Source of the DNA: Vibrio sp. CB1-14
GTDB taxonomy: Bacteria; Pseudomonadota; Gammaproteobacteria; Enterobacterales; Vibrionaceae
DNA: 64,000 bases
Direction: 5' to 3'
Assembly: GCF_040412085.2 (NCBI RefSeq)
Contig: NZ_CP115921.1
Span: 496,001-560,000 of the forward strand
Shown here: positions 1 through 11,600 of the stretch, one piece after another
Layout of the letters: every line of letters starts with the position of its first letter
Position numbering within the stretch: the first letter of the stretch is position 1
Position numbers and translations under genes: made by a program
The notes under the pieces: generated by a model
The model's database searches: none
The model's input: only the letters and a program-made list of their open reading frames with translations
What the model was told of the DNA's origin: nothing

Positions 1-460
1 TGTAAGCTTCGCCCACTCCACGAATTTTGTGTGTAATAAGGTATTGAGAATCAGGGTGGGTAACTGGAATATCAGGGGAGAGCGCGTCGTTTATCCTTTT
101 GACAATGATGCTATCGCCATCTTCAAACTCAAATGCGTAAGTTTGAACATGTTCAAACTGTGATAGTAAGTGCACGACTTCTGGCAGGACTCTTAACCTG
201 TCAGAACCTGTCGATGTATTTAACCCGTGGCTGTTCGAGAAACTACCCAGCGCTGCGAATGCCGTACCATAGTGGCTGTTTAGCTGGTGTTTAGTTTGCT
301 CGGCAATCCGCTCAAAGATTTTACCATTGGCCTTATAGATTACCTCTGACATCGCTTGATTGGTTAGCACGATTTGACTGCCAGCCGCGAGGACGACGAC
401 AAATATAATAATAGTGACGATATGAACATGAATTGGAAACGACCAGTTGGAGATTTTCAT
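1..460 (-). CDS. N-terminal part of a membrane-anchored sensor/signalling protein (runs off the left edge)
   Basis: An open minus-strand frame begins with ATG at 460, has an AGGG Shine-Dalgarno about 9 nt upstream, and stays open to base 1. The visible ~153 residues start MKISNWSF, have one hydrophobic segment (about residues 10-28, rich in I/V/A) and then a soluble, probably periplasmic sensor region ending in HKIRGVGEAY. This layout is usual for Vibrio signalling proteins with an output domain (HD-GYP, GGDEF or cyclase) further downstream, but the output domain lies outside the window and is not claimed. The gene is divergent from the type I secretion operon. If the output is c-di-GMP related it could tie to adhesin control, which is inference only. 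Confidence 0.6.
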   Translation of the reverse strand, partial: MKISNWSFPIHVHIVTIIIFVVVLAAGSQIVLTNQAMSEVIYKANGKIFERIAEQTKHQLNSHYGTAFAALGSFSNSHGLNTSTGSDRLRVLPEVVHLLSQFEHVQTYAFEFEDGDSIIVKRINDALSPDIPVTHPDSQYLITHKIRGVGEAY

Positions 461-681
461 TTCATTCCCTGTCTATTGGCATCTCTTGTATAAAAATAGG
501 TCTTTTCCCGAGGTACCGACAAAGAATCTTCACGATGAGGCTTCAATCGACGCTTTTGTTCCCCCCAAATCTCATATCTACAATGTGCTTTCAGTAAAAC
601 TCTCTTTTTCCTCGGTTACTATTTGAAAGTTGGCAATTTCTGTCCGAATCTTAATTCATATGGATCATAAGCGGGTTGCGT

Positions 682-2304
682 ATGGAGACGACACTTTCGG
701 CTGGAGTATCGGGTATAAGAAAAGTTCTAGTACCATCAATATTGATCAACATTCTTTCCCTTGCCATGCCCTTAACGGTTCTGCAAATCTATGACCGTAT
801 TATTCCCAATCAAAGCTATGGAACGGCAACGCTGCTTCTATTAGGGGCAACATTGGCGGTACTGCTTGATGCTTTATTGCGTTACGTTCGTAGCTGGATC
901 TTGGCAGCAGAGTCCGCCAACATGGAAAAAGCGCGCTATGCCTCTGCGGTTCGTGTTCTTGCCAGTGCTCCCACGGCAGAAATCAAACAGTTAAAAGTTG
1001 GCGGCGTGCAAAATGGCTTAGAATCCATTTCAAAAATCAAAGATATCTACTCCGGCGGGCTGTTATCTGGGCTCATTGATATTCCTTTCGCACTACTGTT
1101 CCTGTTCTTAATTTACTATGTAGGCGGAGCGCTGGTTCTGGTGCCCGTTATCGTGTGGGCGGTAACGTTTTCTATTGTGTGGCTGTCTGGTAAACGTGCA
1201 AAACGTCGCAGCCAAAAGCACGCTGAACTCGACGACTTAAGAGCGGGATTCTTAGTCAAGCTCTCTCGTAATCTGCTCGGCATCAAACGTCAGGCAAGCG
1301 AATACCGAACCTTCTCTACATTCAAAAAGCTAAATCAAAAATATCGTCTCATTACGGCAGACGACGAGAGAAAAAACGCGTTTGCTCAAGAATGTATTTA
1401 CTTAGCATCACTTGGCACGTCAGTGGTTCTAGTGATCGCTGGTGCATCACATGTCTTGTCCGGGGAATTAACGACCGGTGGTTTAGCCGCCTGTTCAATA
1501 CTGGCAGGTAGAGCCGTTGCCCCGCTTACCGCACTGACCAATCTCAATATTCGCTACGCTAACATGCAAACATCGATTCAGAGCGTTCGAGAGCTACTCA
1601 CCCTCTCGGCTCAAAAAGAGAGCCTACCTGATAACCTTGAGTCTTTCCGCCAAGTTGCCTATCGCGATATCGAGTTTGACCGCTACGGAAAAATTTATTC
1701 CATCAGCCACGAGCTTGCCAGTGGTCGCATCGTCCTTATTGAACACCGCAATAACGAAGTGTCTGGACAAGCGCTGGCAGCGATGGCCGGGGTCAATACC
1801 CTCGCTGGCGGGGAGGTGTTTATTAACGACATAACGGTGGACCCACATTCAATGGCATCGATAACCTCTTATGTCAGTGCCCGCGGCTCTATTTTGCAAG
1901 GCTCCATCTTGGATAACTTGTGCGGTTTCAACCCTGAGCTTTCTGAGAAAGCCTTGTCATACAGTAAACAGCTAGGTTTGTACGACGTGTTAACTCAACT
2001 GCCTGATGGACTTGAAACCAAGCTGGCACAATTGCCAACAATTCCACTAAGTCACAGTAGTATACGTTTGATTAATCTCTGTTTCCAATTGGCAAAGCCG
2101 ACTCCGCTGCTATTTATCGACAAACCAGAAATCGATCTCGACATCGACACTTGGCCTAAGTTAGCGGCTGTTCTAGAAAATGAAGCCAGCACAGGACGCA
2201 CCATCGCTTTGGTCACTCATAACACGGCTTTTAAGCAATTAAAGACCGACCTCATCAATATCTCTGAGGCCAAAATGGGCGAGCGAGGTGAGTCAAATGA
2301 ATAA
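682..2304 (+). CDS. Type I secretion ABC protein with degenerate nucleotide-binding domain
   Basis: A 540-residue exporter-type ABC half-transporter: a transmembrane domain (about residues 15-290, with the LTVLQIYDRIIP signature of RTX/LapB-type exporters) followed by an ABC-like domain. A TTG six bases upstream is in frame, but ATG 682 is preferred. The ABC domain has lost key residues: the Walker A position (codons at 1741-1767) reads EHRNNEVSG instead of GxxGxGKS/T, the LSGGQ signature reads LSHSS, and the catalytic glutamate after the Walker B aspartate (LLFID) is Lys481. The H-loop histidine (LVTHN) remains. First gene of a three-gene operon; its 3' end overlaps the next gene by 8 nt. 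It is likely the partner half of a heterodimeric exporter for the giant adhesin encoded convergently. Confidence 0.85.
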   Translation: METTLSAGVSGIRKVLVPSILINILSLAMPLTVLQIYDRIIPNQSYGTATLLLLGATLAVLLDALLRYVRSWILAAESANMEKARYASAVRVLASAPTAEIKQLKVGGVQNGLESISKIKDIYSGGLLSGLIDIPFALLFLFLIYYVGGALVLVPVIVWAVTFSIVWLSGKRAKRRSQKHAELDDLRAGFLVKLSRNLLGIKRQASEYRTFSTFKKLNQKYRLITADDERKNAFAQECIYLASLGTSVVLVIAGASHVLSGELTTGGLAACSILAGRAVAPLTALTNLNIRYANMQTSIQSVRELLTLSAQKESLPDNLESFRQVAYRDIEFDRYGKIYSISHELASGRIVLIEHRNNEVSGQALAAMAGVNTLAGGEVFINDITVDPHSMASITSYVSARGSILQGSILDNLCGFNPELSEKALSYSKQLGLYDVLTQLPDGLETKLAQLPTIPLSHSSIRLINLCFQLAKPTPLLFIDKPEIDLDIDTWPKLAAVLENEASTGRTIALVTHNTAFKQLKTDLINISEAKMGERGESNE

Positions 2305-4336
2305 CTTCGAAACCGCCGCACTTAAATCACTCAGGCTTTTAGACGTGAACAGCAACATTGATGTGTTTGCGAATCAGTGGGTAGAGGAAAATGGCTTAGC
2401 GGATCTGCAAGACTACTTGAGCATGCTCGATCGCCTCAACGTACCCTATCGGATCATCAGCCAAGATATGGCGTTAACTCAATACGATTACAAAGTGTCT
2501 GTGCACGTTTCCGATTCCGGGTTAACGGCCTACAAGCGAAATGACGCGGTAGAGCAAAACCCAACCCGCAATGCTTATATCGTTCTTTTAGAAGACACTC
2601 CCCCAGATAAACCGGATCCTAACTGGCTCAGCAGCCGCCTCGACGCATTTCGACACATCATCCCCAAAGTCGCACTCGCAAGCTTGGTGGCGAATTTGTT
2701 TGCGCTGGCCATCCCTTTCATCACCATGTCCATTTACGACCATGTTATTGGTGGCGATGCGCCTCATGAGTTGAGTGGTATCGCCATTGGCGCCACGCTT
2801 TTATTTGCTCTGCTTTGGCTGCTCCGAGTGATACGAAGTCAAACATTAACGACAGTGGCAAATCGCGTCAGTCGCGAGATATCAGATGCGCTGGTCAAAA
2901 AGCTGCTCACAGAGAGCTATCAAGTCACTAAAAACACCGCACAACAAACCCAAGTCAATCAGCTTAATTTCTCACAGCGGATTGCAGGTGTGCTATCAGG
3001 GCCACTCGGCAACACACTTTTTGATATACCCTTTGTTTTGGTGTTTTTAGTGGCGATTGCTGCACTAGGTGGTTGGTTGGTTGTGGTGCCAATCGTCGCT
3101 TTGTGTTTGTACTATCTGGTGGCGAAGCGCTCAATCAAACATTCCGCAGTGAGAGCTAATCAGTCCACTATCGCTGGAGCTAACCGTCAAACTTTGATCG
3201 CTGAGCTATCAGGGCAACTCGGGTTTATGCGCAGTAGTCAAATGATAGTTGGGTGGCTCTCCAAATTTGATAAAGCTAATCACCTCGCTTCAACCAACAG
3301 CTTTAAACAGTCTTTGCACCAAGCCAAATACACCTCCATTTATTATGCGATTGGCATTTTGTCGACCATCTCCGTGATTGGTCTGGGAATTGAGCTCATC
3401 TTTACCAACGTCATGTCCGCCGGTGGCTTGATCGCGACCATGATGTTGATTTCAAGAATTACCGGGCCAGCACAAACACTGGCCAACAACGCCTTTCGTC
3501 TCCAGCAACTCAAACAAACCGAGCTGCAGATTAATCGCAAACTGGCCATGAATACAGAGGAAAGCTACCGCTACCATCACCACACGCTTGACCAGTCGCC
3601 ACCGCAAATAGAGCTCGATCAAGTAACGCTACGCTATGCAAAACAAGCGAAACCGGCACTGAGTGGGGTCTCTGCCGTCATTGAACCGGGAGAGATTGTC
3701 GCCATCACTGGTCCATCAAATAGCGGTAAGACCAGCCTCATCGACACCATCGCCAGTTTTCAGTCGGTACAAAATGGTGTGGTCAACATTAACGGCATAA
3801 ACCTCAACCAATACGCTCCGCATCTCTATCGACATTGGCTGTTCTACAAAGCGGCTCATCCACAGATTTTGCTCACCAGCATCAGAGACTGGTTTTCTGA
3901 CAATCAAGACATAGAAGATCAACAAATCATCTCCGCCATCGAACGAGCCGGAGGGAAAGAGTGGTTGGCTTCATTAGAGAATGGGCTCGATAGCAACTTA
4001 GCCGATCTATGGCCAGCCAGCATGTACGACTTATTATCACGGTTTGAAGCTCGAATGCTCATTACCGCAAAAGCACTGGCTACCCATTATCCGCTTTACC
4101 TTCTCGACAACCCGCTTCAGGACTCGGCGCCAAACTCCGTTGAACTATTTAGCGACTTTTTAAATGAAAAGCGCGGCCGTTCGACAATCCTCTTCAGCAC
4201 ACAAGACGCCGAGTTGATTAAGCTCGCCGATAAGGTGCTGGTGCTGAATCAAGGAGCCGTGGCCTATTTCGGCGCTTTGGATAATCAAGATTCACAGCAG
4301 GAGTCACAACCTATGGAGATCGTTGCTAATGAGTAA
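2297..4336 (+). CDS. Type I secretion ABC protein, C39-like N-terminal domain, atypical ATPase motifs
   Basis: A 679-residue ABC exporter subunit. The first ~120 residues are a soluble domain in the place of the C39-like domain of LapB/HlyB exporters, without a visible catalytic Cys. Next come the membrane domain (about 125-420, ALAIPFITMSIYDHV signature) and an ABC domain. ATG 2297 is chosen over GTG 2288 because GAGG lies 8-9 nt upstream of it. Walker A is intact (GPSNSGKTS, residues 472-480), but the residue after the Walker B aspartate (LYLLD) is Asn605 rather than Glu, the signature region reads DLLSRFEAR, and the H-loop histidine is missing (LFSTQD). It overlaps its neighbours at both ends, so it is translationally coupled. 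It probably pairs with the upstream ABC protein. Confidence 0.85.
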   Translation: MNNFETAALKSLRLLDVNSNIDVFANQWVEENGLADLQDYLSMLDRLNVPYRIISQDMALTQYDYKVSVHVSDSGLTAYKRNDAVEQNPTRNAYIVLLEDTPPDKPDPNWLSSRLDAFRHIIPKVALASLVANLFALAIPFITMSIYDHVIGGDAPHELSGIAIGATLLFALLWLLRVIRSQTLTTVANRVSREISDALVKKLLTESYQVTKNTAQQTQVNQLNFSQRIAGVLSGPLGNTLFDIPFVLVFLVAIAALGGWLVVVPIVALCLYYLVAKRSIKHSAVRANQSTIAGANRQTLIAELSGQLGFMRSSQMIVGWLSKFDKANHLASTNSFKQSLHQAKYTSIYYAIGILSTISVIGLGIELIFTNVMSAGGLIATMMLISRITGPAQTLANNAFRLQQLKQTELQINRKLAMNTEESYRYHHHTLDQSPPQIELDQVTLRYAKQAKPALSGVSAVIEPGEIVAITGPSNSGKTSLIDTIASFQSVQNGVVNINGINLNQYAPHLYRHWLFYKAAHPQILLTSIRDWFSDNQDIEDQQIISAIERAGGKEWLASLENGLDSNLADLWPASMYDLLSRFEARMLITAKALATHYPLYLLDNPLQDSAPNSVELFSDFLNEKRGRSTILFSTQDAELIKLADKVLVLNQGAVAYFGALDNQDSQQESQPMEIVANE

Positions 4337-5624
4337 GGAATATTACGCTGAGGCGATAGAATCAAAGCAAACTCGTCGACTCTTATCCGTTATTACGTCG
4401 GCGATTGCACTGTCTGTGATCGCCTTCATTTCCTGGTCTGCCTTCACCAAGGTCGATGAAATTGCTAAGGCGCAAGGCACCGTCATCCCTGAAGGTGAAA
4501 GGCAGATCATACAAAGTGATATTGGCGGAAAATTGAAAACGATTTCGGTGTCAGAAGGGGATCTCGTCGAGCAAGGACAAGTACTGGTTGAGTTTGATGC
4601 TACTTTCCAAACAACGGCGCTAGAAGAGCTCAGAGCTCAACAAGCGTCACTCAACTTAACCATTGAGCGCCTTAGCTCACTGATTGATGAAAGAGAACCC
4701 AACTTCTCAGACTATGAACAAGAATTCCCAGAGTTGGTCGCTCAGCAAAAAGCGCAGAGAAGCGCGCAGGTCGCTCTCTACTATCAAAAGCGTATCGTTT
4801 TAGAAAAAGAAGCCGAGCAAATCGCTGAACAGCTGCGAAGTACTGATAACGCTCTGCCTGCCTATGAGCGCGAGCTTCAAGCCTCACAACAAGAACTGAC
4901 CATACTCCAAAGAGGACAAAAAAGCGGCAACATCTCACGCTTGCGAGTTCTAGAGATGCAACAAAAAGTGGCGTCAATTGAGCAGCAAATAGAAGAGACT
5001 CGAGGTAAGAAAGCGCTGCTGTTAAAACAAGCCGACTCCAATGATGAAAAAATCTCCCAGCTTTTAGCAGAGGCAAAAGTAGAAGTAGCTGATCAGCGCT
5101 CCAAAGCCGCATCTGAGCTTTCAGCTTTAGAAGCCAGAGTTCGCTCAGGAGAAGCGAAACTGTCGAATACGGTGTTGACCTCTCCTGTACAAGGGCTAGT
5201 TCAAAGCATTCCTAGCACTAAAGCGGGGGCAGTTATTCAACCAGGAGGCACGGTGGTAGAAATCGTTCCTATTGGTGGCAAAGCCGACTTCAAAGCCAAG
5301 CTATCACCACGTGACATTGGTTTTGTAGATGAAGGTCAACCTGCCCGAGTCAAAGTCGATGCTTTTGATTACAGTCGATTTGGAGCACTGCGCGGCGTGG
5401 TCGAGTCCATCTCCCCAACAACCACCAAGGATGAGAAAGGCAATATCTTCTACGAAGTCACGGTCTCTGTGGAAAAACCCTACTTTAGAGATGACCCAGA
5501 GCGCTTTGCGATATTGCCGGGTATGACAGGAGAAGTCGACATCACCACTGGCGAGAAGACTGTATTCCAATATCTTTGGAAACCGATCTATACCAATGTA
5601 AGCCGAGCCTTTGGGGAACGCTAA
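4329..5624 (+). CDS. HlyD/LapC-family type I secretion periplasmic adaptor
   Basis: A 431-residue membrane fusion protein linking the inner-membrane ABC exporter to a TolC-type outer-membrane channel. It has a short cytoplasmic N-terminus, one membrane segment (about residues 18-40), a lipoyl-like half (AKAQGTVIPEGERQIIQS), a long Gln/Glu/Arg-rich coiled-coil hairpin (about 95-285), the returning lipoyl half (LTSPVQGLVQSIP) and a C-terminal beta-barrel region. The length is normal for the family. ATG 4329 overlaps the stop of the preceding gene; GGAG lies about 10 nt upstream. No TolC gene is present in the window, as is usual. It is followed by an intrinsic terminator shared with the convergent adhesin gene. 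Confidence 0.93.
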   Translation: MSKEYYAEAIESKQTRRLLSVITSAIALSVIAFISWSAFTKVDEIAKAQGTVIPEGERQIIQSDIGGKLKTISVSEGDLVEQGQVLVEFDATFQTTALEELRAQQASLNLTIERLSSLIDEREPNFSDYEQEFPELVAQQKAQRSAQVALYYQKRIVLEKEAEQIAEQLRSTDNALPAYERELQASQQELTILQRGQKSGNISRLRVLEMQQKVASIEQQIEETRGKKALLLKQADSNDEKISQLLAEAKVEVADQRSKAASELSALEARVRSGEAKLSNTVLTSPVQGLVQSIPSTKAGAVIQPGGTVVEIVPIGGKADFKAKLSPRDIGFVDEGQPARVKVDAFDYSRFGALRGVVESISPTTTKDEKGNIFYEVTVSVEKPYFRDDPERFAILPGMTGEVDITTGEKTVFQYLWKPIYTNVSRAFGER

Positions 5625-5666
5625 TTTTCCTAAACACTAATAGTAGTAATATTCGCTAATCAAACT

Positions 5667-5694
5667 AACGCCCTTGCGGACCAAGGGCGTTTTG
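5667..5694 (+). terminator. Intrinsic terminator of the secretion operon
   Basis: A 10-bp perfect stem (AACGCCCTTG / CAAGGGCGTT, loop CGGAC) followed by TTT on the plus strand. It lies between the HlyD stop and the convergent adhesin stop; it may act weakly in the other direction too. Confidence 0.85.
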
Positions 5695-5697
5695 ATA

Positions 5698-8600
5698 TTA
5701 GCGAGTTGGGTCATCTAAATCGAGATGGTCACTATCGGTGTCTTGGAGGTGCTCAATGCCACTTTGATCGTCGTGATGCGCAAGCTCCCCTTGGTACCCC
5801 TCTGCCAAATCATGATGCTCTGTCTCATTGAGCACAATATCAATATCATCCGGTATATCAGCATTGTGTTCTTTAGAATCGGTCTGTAATAGCTGATGAT
5901 CGAACCCTAGTTGCTCCAAATAACTGCTCGCTCCCGAGTGTTGCGAATGTGAACCTGCCTCTTCAACGGCTTTAGCCTCAATTCCGAGCTCCAACATGAT
6001 GGTTAGCTCACTTTGGCTACCAGAAAAAACATCGGCGCTAGGCTCATCATGCGCATCACTTGGTGGCGGCGGTGGAGGCGATGGTTGCACATGACTTAAC
6101 ACTGGTGTCACTGTCATATCTAGTACTTCAGAGCCCAACGTTAGCTTGCCACTGTGCCCCGGTCCATGACTTAAGATACTGACTTGTACATGCAAGACGA
6201 CATCATCATGATGCGAGCCTTGCAATGCAACCTGGAAGTGATCTTCATGGACACCCACATTTTGAGCAGAGCCGTGGGGGCCAGTATGAACATCCGCATG
6301 TTCTTGATAACTCAAGTGTCCAGTGCGAGGATCAATGCTTAGCGTCCCCCACTGACTCGATACCGAAGTTTGGTAGTGTCCATTCACCAGTATTTTCCAG
6401 CCTTGCTGGGAAGCGGGTACTGGCGTCAGGGATGGCATAAGTGTCGGCGCACCTAAACTCGTACTGATATGATGACTTCCAGTGGGTGCTGTTACGACTA
6501 TGGGCTCTGGCTTCGCACCTGCCGCCATATTCAGCGCTGAATTAACATTGCCATGCTCATCGGTCATAATGGCCTTAACAAGGCTGTTCGGCGCCACTTC
6601 GACGTCAACGCCATGCTGAAGCGCATGCAAATCTAATACATGATCTACACCATTAATATTTAGATGCTCTCCAACTTTAGCATCCGTTGCTGCATGGACT
6701 GTAGCTGTAATGGTGCCAGCTGCACCATGCGCTATTTCAGCCTTACTGTATAAGTTATCTGAACCTGGACTCTCAAAAATGATGGTTGGACTGCCTACAC
6801 TCGTATCGGTTTCATAATGATGATCGATCGAGGTCGTAGCGGTATTGCCCGCGCTATCTGTCGCAGAAATACTCACTTTAAGCTGAGATACTTGTTCCAG
6901 CTCAGCTCCCGGCACATCAATACTGTAGCGTCCTGTCGAATCTATTGCGCCTGAGTAGGTATGACCGTGAACCTCGATGGTTACCACATCGCCCTGGTGA
7001 ACGTCACCCGATGATAAACCCGTAATGGCGATTGTCGATTGGGACTCAGCAGCATTAATGACATTATCACGCGTCACGGTATCAACTGAGACTGATGGAA
7101 TTGGATCAACCGTGTCAATAGTAATAGGAAGAAGTGACGATACCACAGGTATGACACTGGCTGGCGCCAGTGCTCTTGCACTAATATTATGCAGACCATC
7201 TCCCAGTGTACTTGTGTCTATCTGATAATTACCGTGTGCATCAGAATAACCACTTCCAACGACTCTAGAGCCGTCATACAGGTTCACTTTTGAGAAAGGA
7301 ATATCCGTATGACCACTGATCGTTGGTGTTTGATCATTGGTTAGATCATCGCTATGAGAGCGCCCACTGTCACTGCCAGCAACCAGATCCACCGTCACAT
7401 GATTTGCTTGTTGATGTGATGCCATCAGCCCTGTAGGCATGGTCTGGGAAACGGTAGGTTGTGTCGTCACATGAGTAGCAACGTTAGGAGCTTGTCCTGC
7501 AATCGCTGGAGCACTCACCGTTCCTTCCACTTCAAAGGTAACAAACAGCGAGGAGGTCGCCCCCGCTTTATCTGTCACCGACACCTCAAACATATCCTGC
7601 CCAGTGTAGTGTCCTGTGACCTTATTGTAGGACATTCCCATCATCTGCCCATTTGGCACATACTGATAGGCCCCTGTAGCAGGGTCGACTGTCAACGTGC
7701 CATATTGACCAGATGGCACTGTCACTGCAAACTGATGGGTGTCACCAACATCAACATCCGTCTCGGTTACCGTTCCCGTTACTGGTGTTAGTGGCGTCAA
7801 CTGAATAGCAGGGGCATCATTAACAGGGATAACCATTAAATGGGCATGCTGCTCTGTCGAATCTGAGTGGCCATCATTGGCGGTATAGCCGAATGTCGCT
7901 GCACCATTATAGTTAGCGACAGGCCTGAAGATGAGCCTATCTAAGTCGCTTGCCATAATGGCAGTACCATCCGCAATTACCTGCCCATCTAAAATCAAAT
8001 GACCATGACTCGCATCAGGAGCCTGAGTTATGGTTATAGAATGAAGCGCATCAGAGTCGCTATCAGCATAGCCAAAATCAGACGTTGAAATCGCAAGATC
8101 AGTGTCTTCATTCAAGCTAGCGGACAAACTCGTCACCGTCGGTTGGTGATTCGCATCTATCGATATGTGCAATGTACTTTGACTTTGAACGTTGTGATTA
8201 TCTGTGGTGTCTACCACGCGATACCACATCGCTGGAACCACGCCAACAAACGAAGGCTCTGGAATAAATGAGTAGTCACCATTGGCCTCTATGCTGATGG
8301 TACCTACACCAGTAATGCTATGCGACTGACCTGGATAAAGAGTGTGGTATCCCGTTCCATCTCGGTACTGGATATCACTTAACACCAAGTGAGCCCCATC
8401 ATCCACATCGGTAGCACCAGACAGTAAATTGCCTGTAATAGGGCCAGAGAATTGGTCAGCCCTTGGCGAGAAACTGTGTAGTACAGGTGCATCACTGGTA
8501 CCAATAACCTCAACTAGTCCATGTTGCTGTGTCACTTGGGCACTTAAACCGGTTCCTTCTACCATCTCATAGCTAATGAATATAGATTGCTTAACGCCAG

Positions 8601-11600
8601 TGGATAAGTGATCGTAACTTCCACCAGACGCATCCACTTGAAGAGTATGACCATCTGCTGCCAACGAGAAACCAGTAGGAAGCGTGCTACTAAAATGAAT
8701 ACCATCGGTCGAGTATTGGATATGTTGTATTGCTTGAGCTTGAATCCCTGCTAGCAAGTCTAGGCTCTGCTGACTATCTCCTTCACTCACAGTGAGGGTA
8801 GCTAAATCATCGTGACCGTGTACGTTTACTGTGATGGATTTCGTCGCCGTACCGTCAGGAGAGGTAATGGTAAAATGATCGGTCACAACTTGGCCAGAAT
8901 GAAGTGCATTCGTTGTTGCAAGTTGATTATCCAACACATAGGTCCAATCCCCTTGCGCATTGAGCGTTAGGTGACCATAAGTCCCCGCTACTTGATTAAA
9001 AGGAACAAACTGGTCTTCACCGCTATCGATATCAACAAGTTGCAGGTGTCCCGAAAGTGTCGCACTGACAGAGTCTTCGGTTATATCGTAGCTTAGTGCT
9101 GATGTTGATTGACCATCTATGGTTGCTCCGTCATTACTTCCTTGAACATCAATGATCACGGTTTGCTTAACCGCAGTCCCTGACTGGTCAGTTGCCGTCA
9201 CCACAAACGAGTCTTGAACAGTTCGGCCGTTTGGTAAGGCTTGTACTGCAGAATTAGTGTCATCCAACTGATAATGCCAGTGACCATGTTGATCAATGGT
9301 TAGGCGACCATAGGTACCTGATGGTGACATCACCTGCCATGTGATCGAGTCCCCGGTATCAGGGTCAACTGTCGTTAGCGTGCCTTGAGCTGTCGCAACG
9401 CCAACAAGCCCCCCTTGAGTATCCAACCCTTTTTCAATAACGGAAGCTGCAATATCACCATGAATGGCAGGGAGATCGTTGACCGCTTGAAGTGAGACGG
9501 AGGCATGTGCTGAAGTGCTCCCGCCATGACGGTCAATAACGTCATAGCTAAACTGAACAACGCCGTTGTAATCTTGATTCGGTGTAAAGGTGAATGTTCC
9601 ATCTTGATTAGTGGTCACCGTGCCATGATCGGCGCTCAGATTCGCAACTCGCAGCCAACCACGGTCGTTGTTGTCAACATGAGTCGCGTTCGCTAACAAG
9701 TCTGCTGATGTTAAACGAATCGGCGTGTCTTCCATTCCTGCAGTTAATGTGACATCTGCGCTCACTGTAGGGTTGTCATTTTGCCCATGAACCACCACCG
9801 CGACTCTCTTCGTCACTCGACTGCCATCACTCGACACCGCTTCAACATTGAAATACTCCCACTTTTCGTCACCAACGCCCAGCTGAGTCGCTCGAGATTG
9901 GTCAACGACATAATGCCAGTGTCCCGCCGCATCAATATGAAAAGTGCCGTAGCTTCCTGTCACCCCTGCTGAAGGTGACGCAGTCCAATCAACGTGGTCA
10001 TGAACGTCCGAATCATGCGCTGCCAACTGACCACTGACCGATGCACCCGCTTGTGAGTCTTCGGTGACATGAGCTAGTTCACCCTTGGTATCGATGATAA
10101 CACCATCTTCCGTTCCTCTAACTTCAACCTGAATTGGGAACTCGGTACCATCTTTGGCTGTGAGTTTTATTGACTCGTGCAGCGATTCACCCGCTTTGAG
10201 GCCTTGTACATCACTATTGGTGTTATCGCCAATGTAGCTCCAAGCGTGTTCACCTTGGTGTGAACCGCTGGTTATGGTGTGAAACTGGAATTTACCGTAA
10301 GGCGTTGTGACATCGAGATCCTGACCAAGTGTCCACGTATATTGTTTACCAGCAAACTCAACCGTGATTTGCGTATTCGTGCTATCGACATCAGTGATCT
10401 GTAGTGCTTGCCAATCAACAGCATCTTTGAGATCCACATTCGTACTCATGTGCGTTGCAACATCTTCCGTTGCAGCACCATGGTTTACACCGACAAATTG
10501 GGTTTTATCATCCACAGCCGCTAATGTGAGTGAAGCACTTGCTGGGGTACTTGCTCCGTGATTGTCTGTAACATTGTAGCTAAAGTGAACGGCACCATTG
10601 TAATTGGGCTCTGGTGTGAAGGTATAGGTGCCATCATGGTTGTCTTTAACAACACCATGATCGGCCTGCAGTGACGTCACCGACAGTCGATCATAATCAT
10701 CAATATCACTGGCGTTAGCGAGAAGATCACGACTATGCAATGTGACACTTTGATCTTCTGTTCCAGAAGAAAGGGAAACAGAACTGGTCACAACAGGTGC
10801 ATCATTAGTAGGGATAATCGTTATACGAAGGTTTTGTACAGAGTTCAATCCATCACTGTCTGTCACCTTTATAGGAATTATTAGGTGTTCATCCATGCCC
10901 GTAGACAAAGAAGCGTGCTGATACGCCTTGTCTGAAGGATCGAAAACATAGCTTCCGTCCGAGTTGAGGGTGAAGCCTGGTACCGTTCCTATCAGCGTAA
11001 ACGTTAAGTGCTGCTGATCGCCGTGATCAGGATCGAAGCCATACACCCTACCTTTGAGTATCTTTTCGTCTTCAAAAACACATTGATGCAAACTTCCTCT
11101 ACCTATATATGGGTTGTCACTGGTTCCTTGAATAGTGAACTCGACCTGCTTAGTGGTACCATCCGCACTAACAATCGTGAACTGGTCTTTCACCACTTCG
11201 CCATCTTTTAGATAGTCCACCAGAGAGTTGTCGACATCATAAAAATATCCACCATCCTTGTTAACCTGAAGCGTTCCGCCTAAAGAGCCTGTATAAAACT
11301 CTTGTCTGCCTGCGGCGTTGGTGGCAAAAAACGATTCTGATGCCCCATCAGGGTCGATGATTTGAAAATGCCCTGTCGAATGTAGCGTTGTCGTCCCTTG
11401 TAGGACGTGGTCTTCTTTTAGTGTGTCTCCTTTTGCCGTGATTTGAGCAGCATCAGAGAGTGCAGACAGTTGCAATGTCGCGCTGGCAGAAGTAACCCCA
11501 CCATGGGTGTCCTTCACATCAAAGGTGAAATGAACGGCACCATTGTAATTAGGCTCTGGTGTGAAGGTATAGGTGCCGTCATGGTTGTCTTTAACAACGC

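Noticed and set aside
4672..5112. 146-codon minus-strand frame within the HlyD gene
   Set aside because: Antisense shadow of the coiled-coil region; no ribosome site or domain.
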